Both the position numbers and the translations under genes were made by a program. The notes beneath the pieces are model-generated. The model had not been told where the DNA came from, made no database searches, and saw only the letters and a program-made list of their open reading frames with translations. Positions 33,716 through 43,505 of a stretch of DNA of 64,000 nt are shown piece after piece. This DNA comes from Hyphomicrobiaceae bacterium (GTDB lineage Bacteria > Pseudomonadota > Alphaproteobacteria > Rhizobiales > Hyphomicrobiaceae), in assembly GCA_021775735.1 (NCBI GenBank), contig JAJFHG010000005.1, positions 86,999-150,998 of the forward strand, given 5' to 3'. Positions within the stretch are counted from its first letter, which is position 1; each line of letters opens with the position of its first letter.

Positions 33716-34584
33716 AATGCAATTGAATTTTTCGATGCTGCGGACTTCAGCGCTGGTAGCGTCTTAACAAGACCAGCTCCAAAGCTAAATCGCTCGACAA
33801 CGCGACCGGCACCGATCGGTGTCATGGCGTGCATGTCCATTTGCGATCCACGTTTCAGCAGGTCACGTGCAGAAATACTTGCTTTTTGCACAAGCGCTTT
33901 TACGCGTTGCGAAGCTAACTGTGACTGTTTTGGCCGTCGTCTCTGATTTGCTGTACGACCTTGCGCCTTGCCGCTTGCGCGATAGACCTGGCGCTGTACC
34001 GCTGCTTGCATGCGTTTTGCAAAACGCCCAACGGTCATAACTTTATTTCGGCCAGCATAAACCCCGGGCTCAATCGTGTCCAACGCGGGAAACAGTCTGG
34101 ACATGCGTTTTTTAGGTGTTTGGGCGACGGCCTTAAGAACGCGCACGGCGTGATCTGCACCAAATACATGGGCGATATAAAGATCCGTCAGTGTTGCATC
34201 ACGTCCCAGATCTCTCTTCAAACGGTGTGCGTTATTAGCCGCCGACGATAAGGCGATAAAACAACTGATTGCGTTATCGTGTTGTAGTTTGAGAATTTGG
34301 TCGCGGTACTGGGCAACAGGCACGTAGAACCGACCACCAGATGTTTGGAAAATGCGCCCCGCCAGCGCCGAAAAAGCGACCCCTCCGGCCCCTTGATTGA
34401 GGGCTGCAAACCACGCCTGCTTTCCATGACGGCATGGCGCATCTTTGAGCTCAAGTGCCGTTGCCGACTTTGGTGCAGCAAGACCTGTCGCAGTTGTTGC
34501 CAAGTCGGTTGGACTAGTTGTCACCAGCGACAAAACAAACAGTAGGCCAGACGGTATGTCGAATATGCTTCCCAAGAGTTCCAC
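33712..34584 (-). CDS. Lytic-transglycosylase-like exported protein, probably degenerate
   Basis: 290 residues with an N-terminal export segment ([20 protein letters not shown]). The central part, [20 protein letters not shown], then [20 protein letters not shown] and [18 protein letters not shown], matches the C-terminal half of the SLT-like domain in alphaproteobacterial lytic transglycosylases. The front half, with the catalytic Glu in an ES-type motif and the GLGQF block, is not recognisable; only the weak [10 protein letters not shown] segment occupies its place. The C-terminus is basic and low-complexity. It is probably a non-catalytic or highly diverged wall protein. Confidence 0.55.
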   Translation of the reverse strand: MELLGSIFDIPSGLLFVLSLVTTSPTDLATTATGLAAPKSATALELKDAPCRHGKQAWFAALNQGAGGVAFSALAGRIFQTSGGRFYVPVAQYRDQILKLQHDNAISCFIALSSAANNAHRLKRDLGRDATLTDLYIAHVFGADHAVRVLKAVAQTPKKRMSRLFPALDTIEPGVYAGRNKVMTVGRFAKRMQAAVQRQVYRASGKAQGRTANQRRRPKQSQLASQRVKALVQKASISARDLLKRGSQMDMHAMTPIGAGRVVERFSFGAGLVKTLPALKSAASKNSIAF

Positions 34585-34894
34585 TCCGCAGACTGTGGTG
34601 TAGGCAACAACTTGAGATCATAGTCCGCTATTCGGGACTGAACACGCAGAGCTAGACTGCAAAAAATAAGTAACGAAGCGGTTAAGGAATGACTTTAAAC
34701 GAGACATCTGAGCTGCAAATCGCCAAACAAGGCTTGCTATTACGTGCGTCTGACAGCAAAAGGCGGGTATGAGATCGCGATGGGTGGAGATTCTGATGAG
34801 TTGCAGATCACAGTCATGGCCGGATCGAACGCTCAGAGCCACAACGCTGGTTATTGAGCCGCCGATACAAAACACAGATTAAAAGGAACCATTT
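34585..34894 (+). other. Intergenic region upstream of the CoA-ester lyase gene
   Basis: 310 bp. No ORF with RBS was found, only shadows on the minus strand. A purine-rich AAAAGGAACC just before 34895 is the RBS of the next gene. Confidence 0.4.
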
Positions 34895-35782
34895 ATGCGC
34901 TCAGTTTTGTTTGTCCCAGGGGATTCAGAAAGCAAACTGACGCGTGCGCAAAACGCCGAGGCGGATGTTATCGTCGTTGACCTTGAAGATAGCGTTGCTG
35001 TTTCTGAAAAAAAGCATGCGCGTGAGTTCTCAAAAGATTTTATTAGTGGATTTAATCGCAAAGACAGCACGCGGCGTGTGTATGTACGCATCAATGCATT
35101 GCACACACCGTTTGCAACAGCGGACATCGAAACCGTGATGCAGGCAGCCCCTGATGGCATCTTGTTGCCAAAGGCACGGTCTGGATCTGATGTTGCCAAG
35201 CTCGCAACTCTCTTGGATGGAGCGGAAAATACGAACGGCCGGCAAGGCGGGACGACTGAAATTTGTGTTCTGGCAACGGAGGTTTCTGAAGCGCTGCTCG
35301 CTATGCATACATTCGTTGACTGTAGCCCACGCCTGACTGCGCTGTGTTGGGGATCAGAAGATCTGTCAGCTGACCTTGGCTCCAAAACCACGCGCGATGC
35401 CACGGGCAACCTAACGTCACCGTTCCGCTTTGCCCGCGATCTATGTTTGGTGACGGCAGCTGCCAGTGATGTTGCGGCCATCGACACGATCTACATTGAT
35501 CTCAGAGACCAACCAGGTCTGGCCCGTGAAGCTGCCGATGCCGCGCGCGATGGGTTTACAGGCAAACTGGCCATCCACCCAGACCAGGTGTCCGTGATCA
35601 ATGACGCCTTCACGCCAACACCTGCGGAAATAGCAAAATCGTCAGAAATCGTTCAGGCCTTTGCTGAAAGTGACTCCGCCGGCGTATTGGCAATGGATGG
35701 CGAAATGCTCGACCGGTCGCACTTAAAGCGTGCAAAAGGGGTCCTCTCGCGTGCACGCCTTGCTGGTCTGATATCCTCCTAA
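34895..35782 (+). CDS. HpcH/HpaI aldolase family CoA-ester lyase (CitE-like)
   Basis: 295-residue TIM-barrel enzyme of the citrate lyase beta / malyl-CoA lyase superfamily. The opening RSVLFVPGDSESKL and ADVIVVDLEDSVAVSEK are standard, the metal-binding Glu and Asp lie in ATEVSEALLAM and WGSEDLSADLG, and GFTGKLAIHPDQVSVINDAF closes the barrel. It cleaves or makes a C-C bond next to a CoA thioester. The length of 295 without extra domains fits citramalyl-CoA, malyl-CoA or similar lyases, and the substrate cannot be told. Confidence 0.85.
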   Translation: MRSVLFVPGDSESKLTRAQNAEADVIVVDLEDSVAVSEKKHAREFSKDFISGFNRKDSTRRVYVRINALHTPFATADIETVMQAAPDGILLPKARSGSDVAKLATLLDGAENTNGRQGGTTEICVLATEVSEALLAMHTFVDCSPRLTALCWGSEDLSADLGSKTTRDATGNLTSPFRFARDLCLVTAAASDVAAIDTIYIDLRDQPGLAREAADAARDGFTGKLAIHPDQVSVINDAFTPTPAEIAKSSEIVQAFAESDSAGVLAMDGEMLDRSHLKRAKGVLSRARLAGLISS

Positions 35783-35863
35783 ATATGCATTGTATCGGAG
35801 GGATGTTGCGGCTTGTCTCACCTCAACCGAACCGCTCCATCCAACGGTACAAACCTCACGTGG

Positions 35864-36472
35864 TCAGATCGATGGCATTGGTGGCCTGGCCCAATAACTG
35901 ACAATATCATCCATGTTAGGCCGCGCGCGCTCAACAGGGGGTTCATTCACTGTGCCAATATGCACAAAGCCCGCAATCTTTTCGGTTTCTGATAACCCCA
36001 ACGCACGCTGAATTTTCGGATTGTAAGCTATCCACTCGGTAAGCCATGAGGTGCCAAACCCCAAAGAGTTGGCGGCCAAACACAAATTATAAGCAGCGGC
36101 CCCAGCAGATAAAGTTTGTTCCCAATGTGGCACACCAGGCCGGTCCGTCAGACGGGCAACAACAGCGACCACCAAGGGCGCGCGCAAAAACCGGCTTCGT
36201 TCTGTTTCCAGGCGGCTGGCGGAGGGTTCAGGCTGCTCATCTTCTGCACATACGCGCGCGATAATCTCTCCAAACTTGACCCGTGCATCACCGTCAAAAA
36301 CAATAAATCGCCACGGGGCCAGCTTTTTGTGATCGGGAACCCGGGCGGCAATCTTGAGAATTTGGGCAAGTTCTTGGGCTGAAGGCGCAGGTATACCGAG
36401 CCGGTCTGGCTTTACAGAGCGTCTGTGCGCGAGAAATTCAGTGAGAGCTTCGGTCATCGTATGAAATTCCAT
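35864..36472 (-). CDS. Nitroreductase family protein (YdjA-like)
   Basis: 202-residue FMN-dependent nitroreductase, single-domain type. FMN-binding residues lie in HRRSVKPDRLG near the N-terminus, in the CLAANSLGFGTSWLTEW core and in FVHIGTVNEPPVERAR near the end. Length and the ILKIAARVPDHKKLAPWRF block resemble YdjA-type minimal nitroreductases. An alternative start is five codons inside (36457). Physiological substrate unknown. Confidence 0.88.
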   Translation of the reverse strand: MEFHTMTEALTEFLAHRRSVKPDRLGIPAPSAQELAQILKIAARVPDHKKLAPWRFIVFDGDARVKFGEIIARVCAEDEQPEPSASRLETERSRFLRAPLVVAVVARLTDRPGVPHWEQTLSAGAAAYNLCLAANSLGFGTSWLTEWIAYNPKIQRALGLSETEKIAGFVHIGTVNEPPVERARPNMDDIVSYWARPPMPSI

Positions 36473-36555
36473 TGCGTAGTTGCCAATTCTGCCTCGCTAT
36501 CTGAGTTCAACTTCATTTACAATGACAACGGGATTTTTTGATCCGACGAGGGATT

Positions 36556-38616
36556 ATGACTATTCAAAAACCATGGATTGCCAGGGCTATCCTCCAGGCC
36601 TTGACCGCCATCGCAGTGTTGGGTGTTGTTGCAAAATCAGCCCCCCTCCTTGCTGAGGCGGAGCATGCACCGCCAACGGTGATGGTTATTCTTGATGGTT
36701 CAGGCTCAATGTGGGGCAAGCTTGGCCAGAGCCAACAGACCAAACTCGGCTTGTCGCAGAGCTTGCTCATTGACGCGTTGCAAGCGCCGAATCCCAAGCT
36801 CAATCTGGGATTTGCATCTTTTGGCCATCGCAGGGCTGGCAACTGTTCTGATGCACAAGTCATTGTGCCACCAGGCCCTGCCAACGCTGAGGCCGTCATT
36901 CAGAAGATTACCAAGCTTAATCCTCGCGGCAAAGGCCCGCTGTCGCTTGCACTACGCAACACCGTAGCCAGTATCGAGCCAAGCGTCGCAAGCTCCATTG
37001 TCCTTGTTCATGATGGCTATGACAATTGCCGCCAAGACCCATGTCAAGTGGCAGAAGAAATAGCGACATCCCACCCCAATCTGGCAATCCAACTCATTAG
37101 TTTGGATCTACCGGAGAACACCGCAGATACTATGTCTTGCCTGGCAAAAAGAACCAACGGTAAGGCATACCTTGTGCGCAACGAAGCTGAATTTAAAACC
37201 GCGGTGCAGTCGGCCATGACCCTCACAATGCTGCGGCCACCCAAAGCTGCAGAACGCCTGACCGACAAGCCACCTCCCAAAGCAGACGTACAACAATCGG
37301 AAGCAGACATCGGCCCTTCAAGGATACGCCTTGTTGCTGGATTTAAGACGGATGCAGGCCAACGTATTCGCGATGTCACCTGGCGCATTGTGTCACCCGC
37401 CGATGCACAAAAAACAATTATTGAAAAACGTACAACCGAGTTTGCAGAACCGCTCCCAGCGGGTCGTTATATTGTACACGCTCAAGCTGGCCTTGCCAAA
37501 GCAGAGCAACAAATCACGGTCGCTGAAAAGGGTGAAACGCGCGTACGCGTGATGCTTGAAGCCGGCGTTATCACGTTCACATCTCCACCTCAACATAACG
37601 TCGGTAGCGACATGGCCGACCCGATGTTTCTCACCTTAGGGCGCAACACGAAAGATACCTCGCCTGATAATGCGCAACCGATATGGATTGGCGCTGAAAA
37701 AAAATCAGATCAACTGATTGTGCCAACCGGCACCTATAAGTTGGACATTGAGCGGGGCTCGATCTCCAAAACAGTGGAGGTTACTGTAACTTCTGGAAAA
37801 GCAACGGCGGTAGACACTGCCCTGGACGGTGGCCTTCTCATCCTTGACGCTGCAATAGCTGTGGCACAGAGCACAGAGATACCCTCGACAAACTCCCTTG
37901 CACCAAGGCTGGCGAAGAACGTTGCTTACGTCATCAGCACTGATGATCCGTCTGCGCCAGGCGGTCGGCGCGAAGTTGGGCGGTCAGCCTCACCGAACGC
38001 CAAATTCCAGTTGCCACCTGGAACCTTCTACGCTGAAGCGCAACTGGGACAGGCAAAGCGTGAACGCCGCTTTGCAATTGGCGGCGGGCAGATTGTGCGC
38101 CATCAGTTTCGCTTTGATGTCGCGCATGTGAGGCTTGAAGCACAGCTTGGCACCCACCCTGTTCCAGACTCAACACCGGTTACCTTCAAAGCTTATGCCT
38201 TAACCGCCGGTCCGCGCACGCCTGTGCTCAGCACGAGCAAACGAAGACCAAACCTGGTCTTGCCGACAGGCCGCTATCGTTTTGAAGCTGAGGTGCATGG
38301 CAAGGTGCGCGGCAAAAGCGGTGACGTCGATGTGCGCTCAGGCGCTGACCAAACATTTACAATTCCGCTCAATGCAGGTCAGGTAGACCTCAAAACTGGG
38401 GCTCCCGCGGGTCGTAGCCTCGCTGCCCTGACACGATATCAAATCCGCAATGCTTCCGGCGCAATTGTCTGGCGCGGGCGTGTCAACCGTCAAATCTCTA
38501 CGCTGCTTACACCCGGCACATATGTTTTGGAGAAGCGCTCCGAGCCCAAACAAAAACAAAACTTTGAGGTCCGAGTCGGCGAGGTCACTGTTGTTGGCCT
38601 CGACGGTGCGCGGTGA
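36556..38616 (+). CDS. Exported VWA-domain protein with repeated Ig-like modules
   Basis: 686 residues from ATG 36556 (GAGGGATT upstream). A signal segment (about 8-35) is followed by a von Willebrand A domain (about 40-215) with the metal site DGSGS (Asp47, Ser49, Ser51). Several beta-rich modules of about 85-100 residues come next. One, about 250-345 (VAGFKTDAGQRIRDVTWRIV, LPAGRYIVHAQAGLAKAEQQ), also occurs in the next gene. The C-terminal modules show the same RY-F/V-x-A-x-G pattern. It is probably a periplasmic binding or scaffolding protein; ligand unknown. Confidence 0.75.
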   Translation: MTIQKPWIARAILQALTAIAVLGVVAKSAPLLAEAEHAPPTVMVILDGSGSMWGKLGQSQQTKLGLSQSLLIDALQAPNPKLNLGFASFGHRRAGNCSDAQVIVPPGPANAEAVIQKITKLNPRGKGPLSLALRNTVASIEPSVASSIVLVHDGYDNCRQDPCQVAEEIATSHPNLAIQLISLDLPENTADTMSCLAKRTNGKAYLVRNEAEFKTAVQSAMTLTMLRPPKAAERLTDKPPPKADVQQSEADIGPSRIRLVAGFKTDAGQRIRDVTWRIVSPADAQKTIIEKRTTEFAEPLPAGRYIVHAQAGLAKAEQQITVAEKGETRVRVMLEAGVITFTSPPQHNVGSDMADPMFLTLGRNTKDTSPDNAQPIWIGAEKKSDQLIVPTGTYKLDIERGSISKTVEVTVTSGKATAVDTALDGGLLILDAAIAVAQSTEIPSTNSLAPRLAKNVAYVISTDDPSAPGGRREVGRSASPNAKFQLPPGTFYAEAQLGQAKRERRFAIGGGQIVRHQFRFDVAHVRLEAQLGTHPVPDSTPVTFKAYALTAGPRTPVLSTSKRRPNLVLPTGRYRFEAEVHGKVRGKSGDVDVRSGADQTFTIPLNAGQVDLKTGAPAGRSLAALTRYQIRNASGAIVWRGRVNRQISTLLTPGTYVLEKRSEPKQKQNFEVRVGEVTVVGLDGAR

Positions 38617-38810
38617 CGACTTAATAATGCGATAGAATCAGCTGCTGAACCCCATATTCTGGTCACCGTTTCCTGTTGTGTTTGGCGTGCGTTTGATTCA
38701 TTCTCTGCCATAGAGACGCAGGTTCCGTTATGCCAACAAACATGGCAGAGTTCGTTGCCTCTAGGTCGTCAAAACGTTCCTGATCCGCAAAGCGCGGGAA
38801 ACATCACGTA

Positions 38811-39788
38811 ATGACTGAAAATTATAGCGATCACATTTCACGCCACATGCACTGTCCCACTTACACACTATCGGCGCAGGCTCTCGTTGTGGCGATCATG
38901 AGCTTTTTACATTTGCTCGCCACGCCCGCCATCGCTCAAGATTGGCAAACGGGCGTTGACCCTGGCAACACCACCACAATCGTTCCCAACACCGCTGCCC
39001 CCCAACAAGCTCCAACAAACTCGCGTGCAGTAAAGGCAATCAAGTTGATTGCTTATCTCACCGACGAGGGTCAGCGCATTGATAAGGGTCTTGTTTGGCA
39101 CATTTATAAATTTCAGGCACCAGACCGAAATGGCGCCTTGATCACAACATCGCGCCAAGCCAGCCCAACTGTCAGCCTGAAGAACGGTGAGTATCTCATC
39201 AATGTTTCGTTTGGTCGGGCCCACATCACCAGAGAACTGAAAATTTCAAACGCTACGCGCGCTGTTGAAAAGAAGTTTGTACTCAATGCAGGTGGTTTGC
39301 GCGTCAACGCGCTTTTGGAATCTGGTTCAGCATCAGATGCAAAGTCAGTACGATATGACATCTTCACAGACCGCGATCAACTCGACAACCGTGAAGTCGT
39401 GTTGGCAGGGGTGAAACCAGGTTTAATCATCCGGCTTAACGCTGGCATTTATCACATTGTTTCAAAGTATGGGGATGCCAACGCGACGGTTGCCAGTGAC
39501 GTAACCGTTGAGCCTGGCAAACTGACAGAAGCAACGGTGACTCATTCTGCAGCAAAAGTGCGCTTTAAGTTAGTTGCGCGTAGCGGCGGCGAAGCGCTGC
39601 CCGACACTCAATGGAGTGTCAGAACCACCAGCGGTGATGTCGTCAAGTCAAGCGTTGGCGCGCTGCCAACCCATATTTTGGCGCCAGGTTCATATACGGT
39701 TGTTGGGGTTTCAGAAGGACAAGCTTACGAACAAGCCTTCACCGTTGATAATGGTCAGTTGCTCGACGTTGAAGTTCTCAAGCGCTGA
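38811..39788 (+). CDS. Exported protein related to the modules of the preceding VWA protein
   Basis: 325 residues. The hydrophobic segment (LSAQALVVAIMSFLHLLATP, about 20-40) ends in AIAQD, a likely signal-peptidase site. Two or three beta-rich modules follow that resemble those of the upstream VWA protein (IKLIAYLTDEGQRIDKGLVW against RLVAGFKTDAGQRIRDVTW). An alternative start is ATG 38847. The two genes lie 194 bp apart in the same direction, consistent with duplication of a module and a joint envelope role. Function unknown. Confidence 0.65.
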   Translation: MTENYSDHISRHMHCPTYTLSAQALVVAIMSFLHLLATPAIAQDWQTGVDPGNTTTIVPNTAAPQQAPTNSRAVKAIKLIAYLTDEGQRIDKGLVWHIYKFQAPDRNGALITTSRQASPTVSLKNGEYLINVSFGRAHITRELKISNATRAVEKKFVLNAGGLRVNALLESGSASDAKSVRYDIFTDRDQLDNREVVLAGVKPGLIIRLNAGIYHIVSKYGDANATVASDVTVEPGKLTEATVTHSAAKVRFKLVARSGGEALPDTQWSVRTTSGDVVKSSVGALPTHILAPGSYTVVGVSEGQAYEQAFTVDNGQLLDVEVLKR

Positions 39789-39920
39789 AGCAGTCTGCTT
39801 TTGGTTAAGCGCAGGTCAGTTGATCTGGCTCCGTGGCGCAGTTTCAATCATCGGCCATAAATCGGCGCTGATTTAAAGCGGTTTGATCTCGGCCGACCGA
39901 TGCTCGACCAAACGCTCACA

Positions 39921-40571
39921 TCAAAAATCCGTCAGAACCCAATCTGTTGGACATCCATTACTCAACATCCTTGTGTCGGTCTTTTTGATATCGTCTTGCG
40001 CATCAAGATCATGAAACAACCCGCGCGCCATTTGCCAGTGTTCGCACGCTGTCGTCATATCACCCTCAGCTTCGGAAATTTCTGCAAGTTCCAAACGAGC
40101 TGAAGCGTGAATATTTTTAAGATTGTGCGATGTTGCCAGCATAATAGACTTACGCAACTGATCGCCAGCGGCATCCGTATCACCGTTTGATATATCCAAA
40201 CGGGCACGTTCCAGATAAAGGCCCGCCAAGGCTTCTTGGTCGCCTGCCAATTCTGCGATTTGAATATGCTTTGTGATTGTCGGTTCGTCCCTGTATTGCC
40301 GCTTGTGGGAAGCAATTGTTGTGCCTTGCCCATCATTGTCTGGGCTAGCATCTGGATGTGCGTGCCCACCATCTGACGAACCAGCAGCTGTGGGCTGTAG
40401 CACGCCCTCAGACATGATTCCAACATGGTGCTGGGAAGGATTGTTTTTCTTTTTTCGACTTAGTCTCAGCCATACGAACAGGCTTAACAACAAAAGCGCT
40501 ACAGCAATTCCCAGATACAGGTTCGTATAAACCCCGCCTGGTAGCTCCAAACCAGGAACCAACTCATTCAT
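39921..40571 (-). CDS. Membrane-anchored TPR-like protein, unknown function
   Basis: 216 residues with one N-terminal transmembrane helix (about 15-37, TNLYLGIAVALLLLSLFVWL) and a polar linker. Paired helices (DQEALAGLYLERARLDISNG, AAGDQLRKSIMLATSHNLKN, ARLELAEISEAEGDMTTACE) repeat at about 35-residue spacing, as in TPR arrays. It is probably a small scaffold at the membrane. It is divergent from the metC region. Confidence 0.6.
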   Translation of the reverse strand: MNELVPGLELPGGVYTNLYLGIAVALLLLSLFVWLRLSRKKKNNPSQHHVGIMSEGVLQPTAAGSSDGGHAHPDASPDNDGQGTTIASHKRQYRDEPTITKHIQIAELAGDQEALAGLYLERARLDISNGDTDAAGDQLRKSIMLATSHNLKNIHASARLELAEISEAEGDMTTACEHWQMARGLFHDLDAQDDIKKTDTRMLSNGCPTDWVLTDF

Positions 40572-40756
40572 GCGACTCGTCCTTCACACCGCATAACCAC
40601 GCCGAAAACGGTGCCATGTTCACCATCTTGTGGCAAGGCGCGGCGCATGGCCCCGACACAATTGCTAAATTCAGTGCCCGTGAAACACGAGCAAGCCTTG
40701 ACGTTGCCCGCCAACTACGCCACAGGGGGCGAAGCTCAAGAAGAAGATCAAACCCG

Positions 40757-41941
40757 ATGACCAAATCAAAAGACAAAAATGCCTGTGATAATCCTGCAAC
40801 AAAAGTCGCGCATCTTGGACGTGACCCCGGGGCGCAACATGGCTTTGTAAATCCACCTGTCTATCGCGGCTCAACCGTATTGTTTCCAACGTTTGATAAA
40901 TTGCGCAGCCGCGAGCAGGACTACACATACGGGCGCAGAGCCACGCCAACCACCAGAGCACTTGAAGAAGCAATTTGCCAACTCGAAGGGGGCGCTGAAA
41001 CAATTCTGGTCGGCTCAGGCTACCAAGCTGTCACAACAGCTATCCTTGCATTCTTAAAAAGCGGTGATCACATCCTCGTCACCGACAGCGCCTATGATCC
41101 AACACGTAAGTTTTGCGATTACATGCTGGCAAAGCTTGGTGTCGAAACAGAGTACTACGACCCAACGATCGGCAGCGAAATTGCAACCCTCGTCAGAGAC
41201 AATACGAGGCTGATTTTTACAGAAAGCCCTGGCTCACAAACATTCGAGATCCAAGATATTCCAGCTATTGCCAAAGTTGCACAGGCCAAAGATCTTTGGC
41301 TGTTGATGGACAATACATGGGCGACACCACTTTACTTTCAGCCGCTTGGCCTTGGCGTCGATGTTTCTATTCAAGCGTGTACAAAATATCTCGTCGGCCA
41401 CGCGGATGCGATGTTGGGTGCGATTACAAGCACCACGCGGGCGGCCAAATACGTTGACAATGCCAAAGAGACACTGGGCACAACACCTGGCAGCGAGGAA
41501 ACATATCTTGGCCTTAGGGGTCTACGCACGTTGCAAGTCCGCTTGGATCGTCATCAGGCGTCTGCCTTACACATTGCCCGGTGGCTTGAGGCGCGCGATG
41601 AAGTTGCCCAGGTCATTCACCCAGGCCTGAAAAGCCATCCCGGTCACGCCATTTGGGCGCGTGATTTTAAAGGCGCGTCCGGCCTCTTTGGGATAGTTTT
41701 AAAGCCCGTCGATACCGACGCTCTCGCGCGGTTTTTAGATGACCTCAAATTTTTTGGAATGGGGTATTCCTGGGGGGGCTTTGAAAGCCTGATTGTCCCC
41801 GTCCTCCCTGGCAATTATCGCACGGCAACCACGTGGGCACCGGACGGTCCTACTTTGCGTCTGCATATCGGGCTCGAAGATGTTGAAGATCTCAAAGCAG
41901 ATCTGGAAGCCGGATTTGCCCGCATGGCAACACGTAGCTAA
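40757..41941 (+). CDS. metC: Cystathionine beta-lyase
   Basis: 394 residues from ATG 40757. The longer frame from 40616 adds an Arg-rich, unsupported leader. It is a PLP enzyme of the Cys/Met metabolism family, with GSTVLFPTFDKL, YGRRATPTT, the PLP-Lys segment SIQACTKYLVGHADAMLG and the C-terminal WAPDGPTLRLHIGLED. The GYQAVTTAILAFLKSGDH block is typical of the bacterial beta-lyase subgroup. It splits cystathionine to homocysteine in methionine synthesis. It is convergent with phaZ, 15 bp between stops. Confidence 0.93.
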   Translation: MTKSKDKNACDNPATKVAHLGRDPGAQHGFVNPPVYRGSTVLFPTFDKLRSREQDYTYGRRATPTTRALEEAICQLEGGAETILVGSGYQAVTTAILAFLKSGDHILVTDSAYDPTRKFCDYMLAKLGVETEYYDPTIGSEIATLVRDNTRLIFTESPGSQTFEIQDIPAIAKVAQAKDLWLLMDNTWATPLYFQPLGLGVDVSIQACTKYLVGHADAMLGAITSTTRAAKYVDNAKETLGTTPGSEETYLGLRGLRTLQVRLDRHQASALHIARWLEARDEVAQVIHPGLKSHPGHAIWARDFKGASGLFGIVLKPVDTDALARFLDDLKFFGMGYSWGGFESLIVPVLPGNYRTATTWAPDGPTLRLHIGLEDVEDLKADLEAGFARMATRS

Positions 41942-41956
41942 GGCGCCTTAGCTCAC

Positions 41957-43267
41957 CTACTCGCCTGCCGCTCGGTTTGGGTTTGTAAGGACGCGCAGCT
42001 TTTGTGGGATCGACTTGTGTTCCTTGCCAGTCCTGCGCGCATCAATAAACCGGATCATCTGTGCAATCCTCGGGTAAACCTCGGTGCGCCAACGTGTGCC
42101 GTTGAAGATGCCGTAGTGACCAACGCCTTTTTGCAGATATGGGAAATGCTCATCGCTCTTGATGTTCGGACAAAGAGAATGTGCGGCCTCCGTCTGGTAA
42201 CGGCCGGAAATGTCATCCCGCTCGCCTTCAACCGTCATCAATGCCGTATCGGTAATAGCACTACAGTCAACAAGTTCTCCACGATGCATCATCTCGCCTT
42301 TCGGCAAGGAGTGCTCCTGGAACACAGTGGAAATTGTCTGCAAGTAGAACTCAGCCGTCAAATCCAGCACCGCCAAATATTCATTGTAGAATTCTTTGTG
42401 TTGGCGGACGGAATCGCAATCACCCTCCACAAGGTGTTCAAAGAACTTGAAGTGCGCATTGGTGTGGCGCTCAAAATTCATACTCACAAATCCAGAGAGC
42501 TGAATAAACCCTGGATAAACCCGGCGCATATAACCGGGATTAGGGAAAGGAACGTGCACAATCACGTTTTGTTCAAACCATGAAAGTGGACGGTCTTTCG
42601 CCAAGTCATTGACTGCTGTTGGCGACTTTCGCGTATCGACCGGTCCGCCCATGAGAGTTAACGACGCTGGCTTCATGTCGTCATTACGTTTTGCCATCAC
42701 CGCTGTGGCGGCCAAAGCAGGGACGGACGGCTGACAGACGGCAATGACATGCACATTCGGGCCCAGGTGGTGCAAAAACTCGACGATGTAATCGATGTAG
42801 TCATCGAGATCAAAATGACCAAGGGTCAATGGCACCAAACGAGCATCAACCCAATCCGTGACGTAAACATCATGGTCTTGAATCATCGTTTCGACAGTGT
42901 CACGCAGAAGCGTTGCGTAGTGACCAGAGAGAGGCGCAACCAACAAAACTTTTGGATCATCGCGCGTCTCGCCATCAGAAAACTTGCGTTCAAAATGCAG
43001 CAATTCACAAAACGGCTTGCGTAGCGTGACATGTTCTTCGATGGCAACCTCTTCACCATCAATCGGTACATGCTCAATGCCAAATTCTGGTTTGCCGTAA
43101 CGACGCGTCGCACGCTCAAAAACCTGAAGGCTCGCCGTCATCATCTTAGTCATTGGATGAGCGGCCATTGGATTGAATGAAGATTCTAAGGTCTTACGGC
43201 TTGTCCGCGCGAGGATCCGAAAGGGAGAAATCATCGCGTGGGCTAATTCATAGGTGTGGTATTGCAT
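41957..43267 (-). CDS. phaZ: Intracellular poly(3-hydroxyalkanoate) depolymerase
   Basis: 436-residue PhaZ-type depolymerase that degrades storage granules in the cytoplasm. The N-terminus MQYHTYELAHAMISPFR is diagnostic of the alphaproteobacterial PhaZ. The hydrolase core contains VLLVAPLSGHYATLLRDTVE, VYVTDWVDARLVPL and the nucleophile region VIAVCQPSVPALAA, where Cys replaces Ser as in this group. SDEHFPYLQKGVGHYGIFNG holds the His. No synthase gene is in the window. Confidence 0.93.
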   Translation of the reverse strand: MQYHTYELAHAMISPFRILARTSRKTLESSFNPMAAHPMTKMMTASLQVFERATRRYGKPEFGIEHVPIDGEEVAIEEHVTLRKPFCELLHFERKFSDGETRDDPKVLLVAPLSGHYATLLRDTVETMIQDHDVYVTDWVDARLVPLTLGHFDLDDYIDYIVEFLHHLGPNVHVIAVCQPSVPALAATAVMAKRNDDMKPASLTLMGGPVDTRKSPTAVNDLAKDRPLSWFEQNVIVHVPFPNPGYMRRVYPGFIQLSGFVSMNFERHTNAHFKFFEHLVEGDCDSVRQHKEFYNEYLAVLDLTAEFYLQTISTVFQEHSLPKGEMMHRGELVDCSAITDTALMTVEGERDDISGRYQTEAAHSLCPNIKSDEHFPYLQKGVGHYGIFNGTRWRTEVYPRIAQMIRFIDARRTGKEHKSIPQKLRVLTNPNRAAGE

Positions 43268-43505
43268 TCAAAAAAGCCAATCAGCCGTACAGAAACTCGT
43301 TGCAGTGCACCACACTTACCCGATTGGGTCAAACTCATGGGTGTGGTAATTCTGCCTAAGAAGTTGGAGTCTAGGACTTTTTTTCAACTGATGCGGCATC
43401 CGAAAGTTGATTCTCAACACTATCGTTAATGGCCCATAGTCTCGTTTGGTTTTGCACCTCTGCTTGCGATCACTGCGTTTTCTCACCCTGTAGGAAAAAT
43501 TCGAG

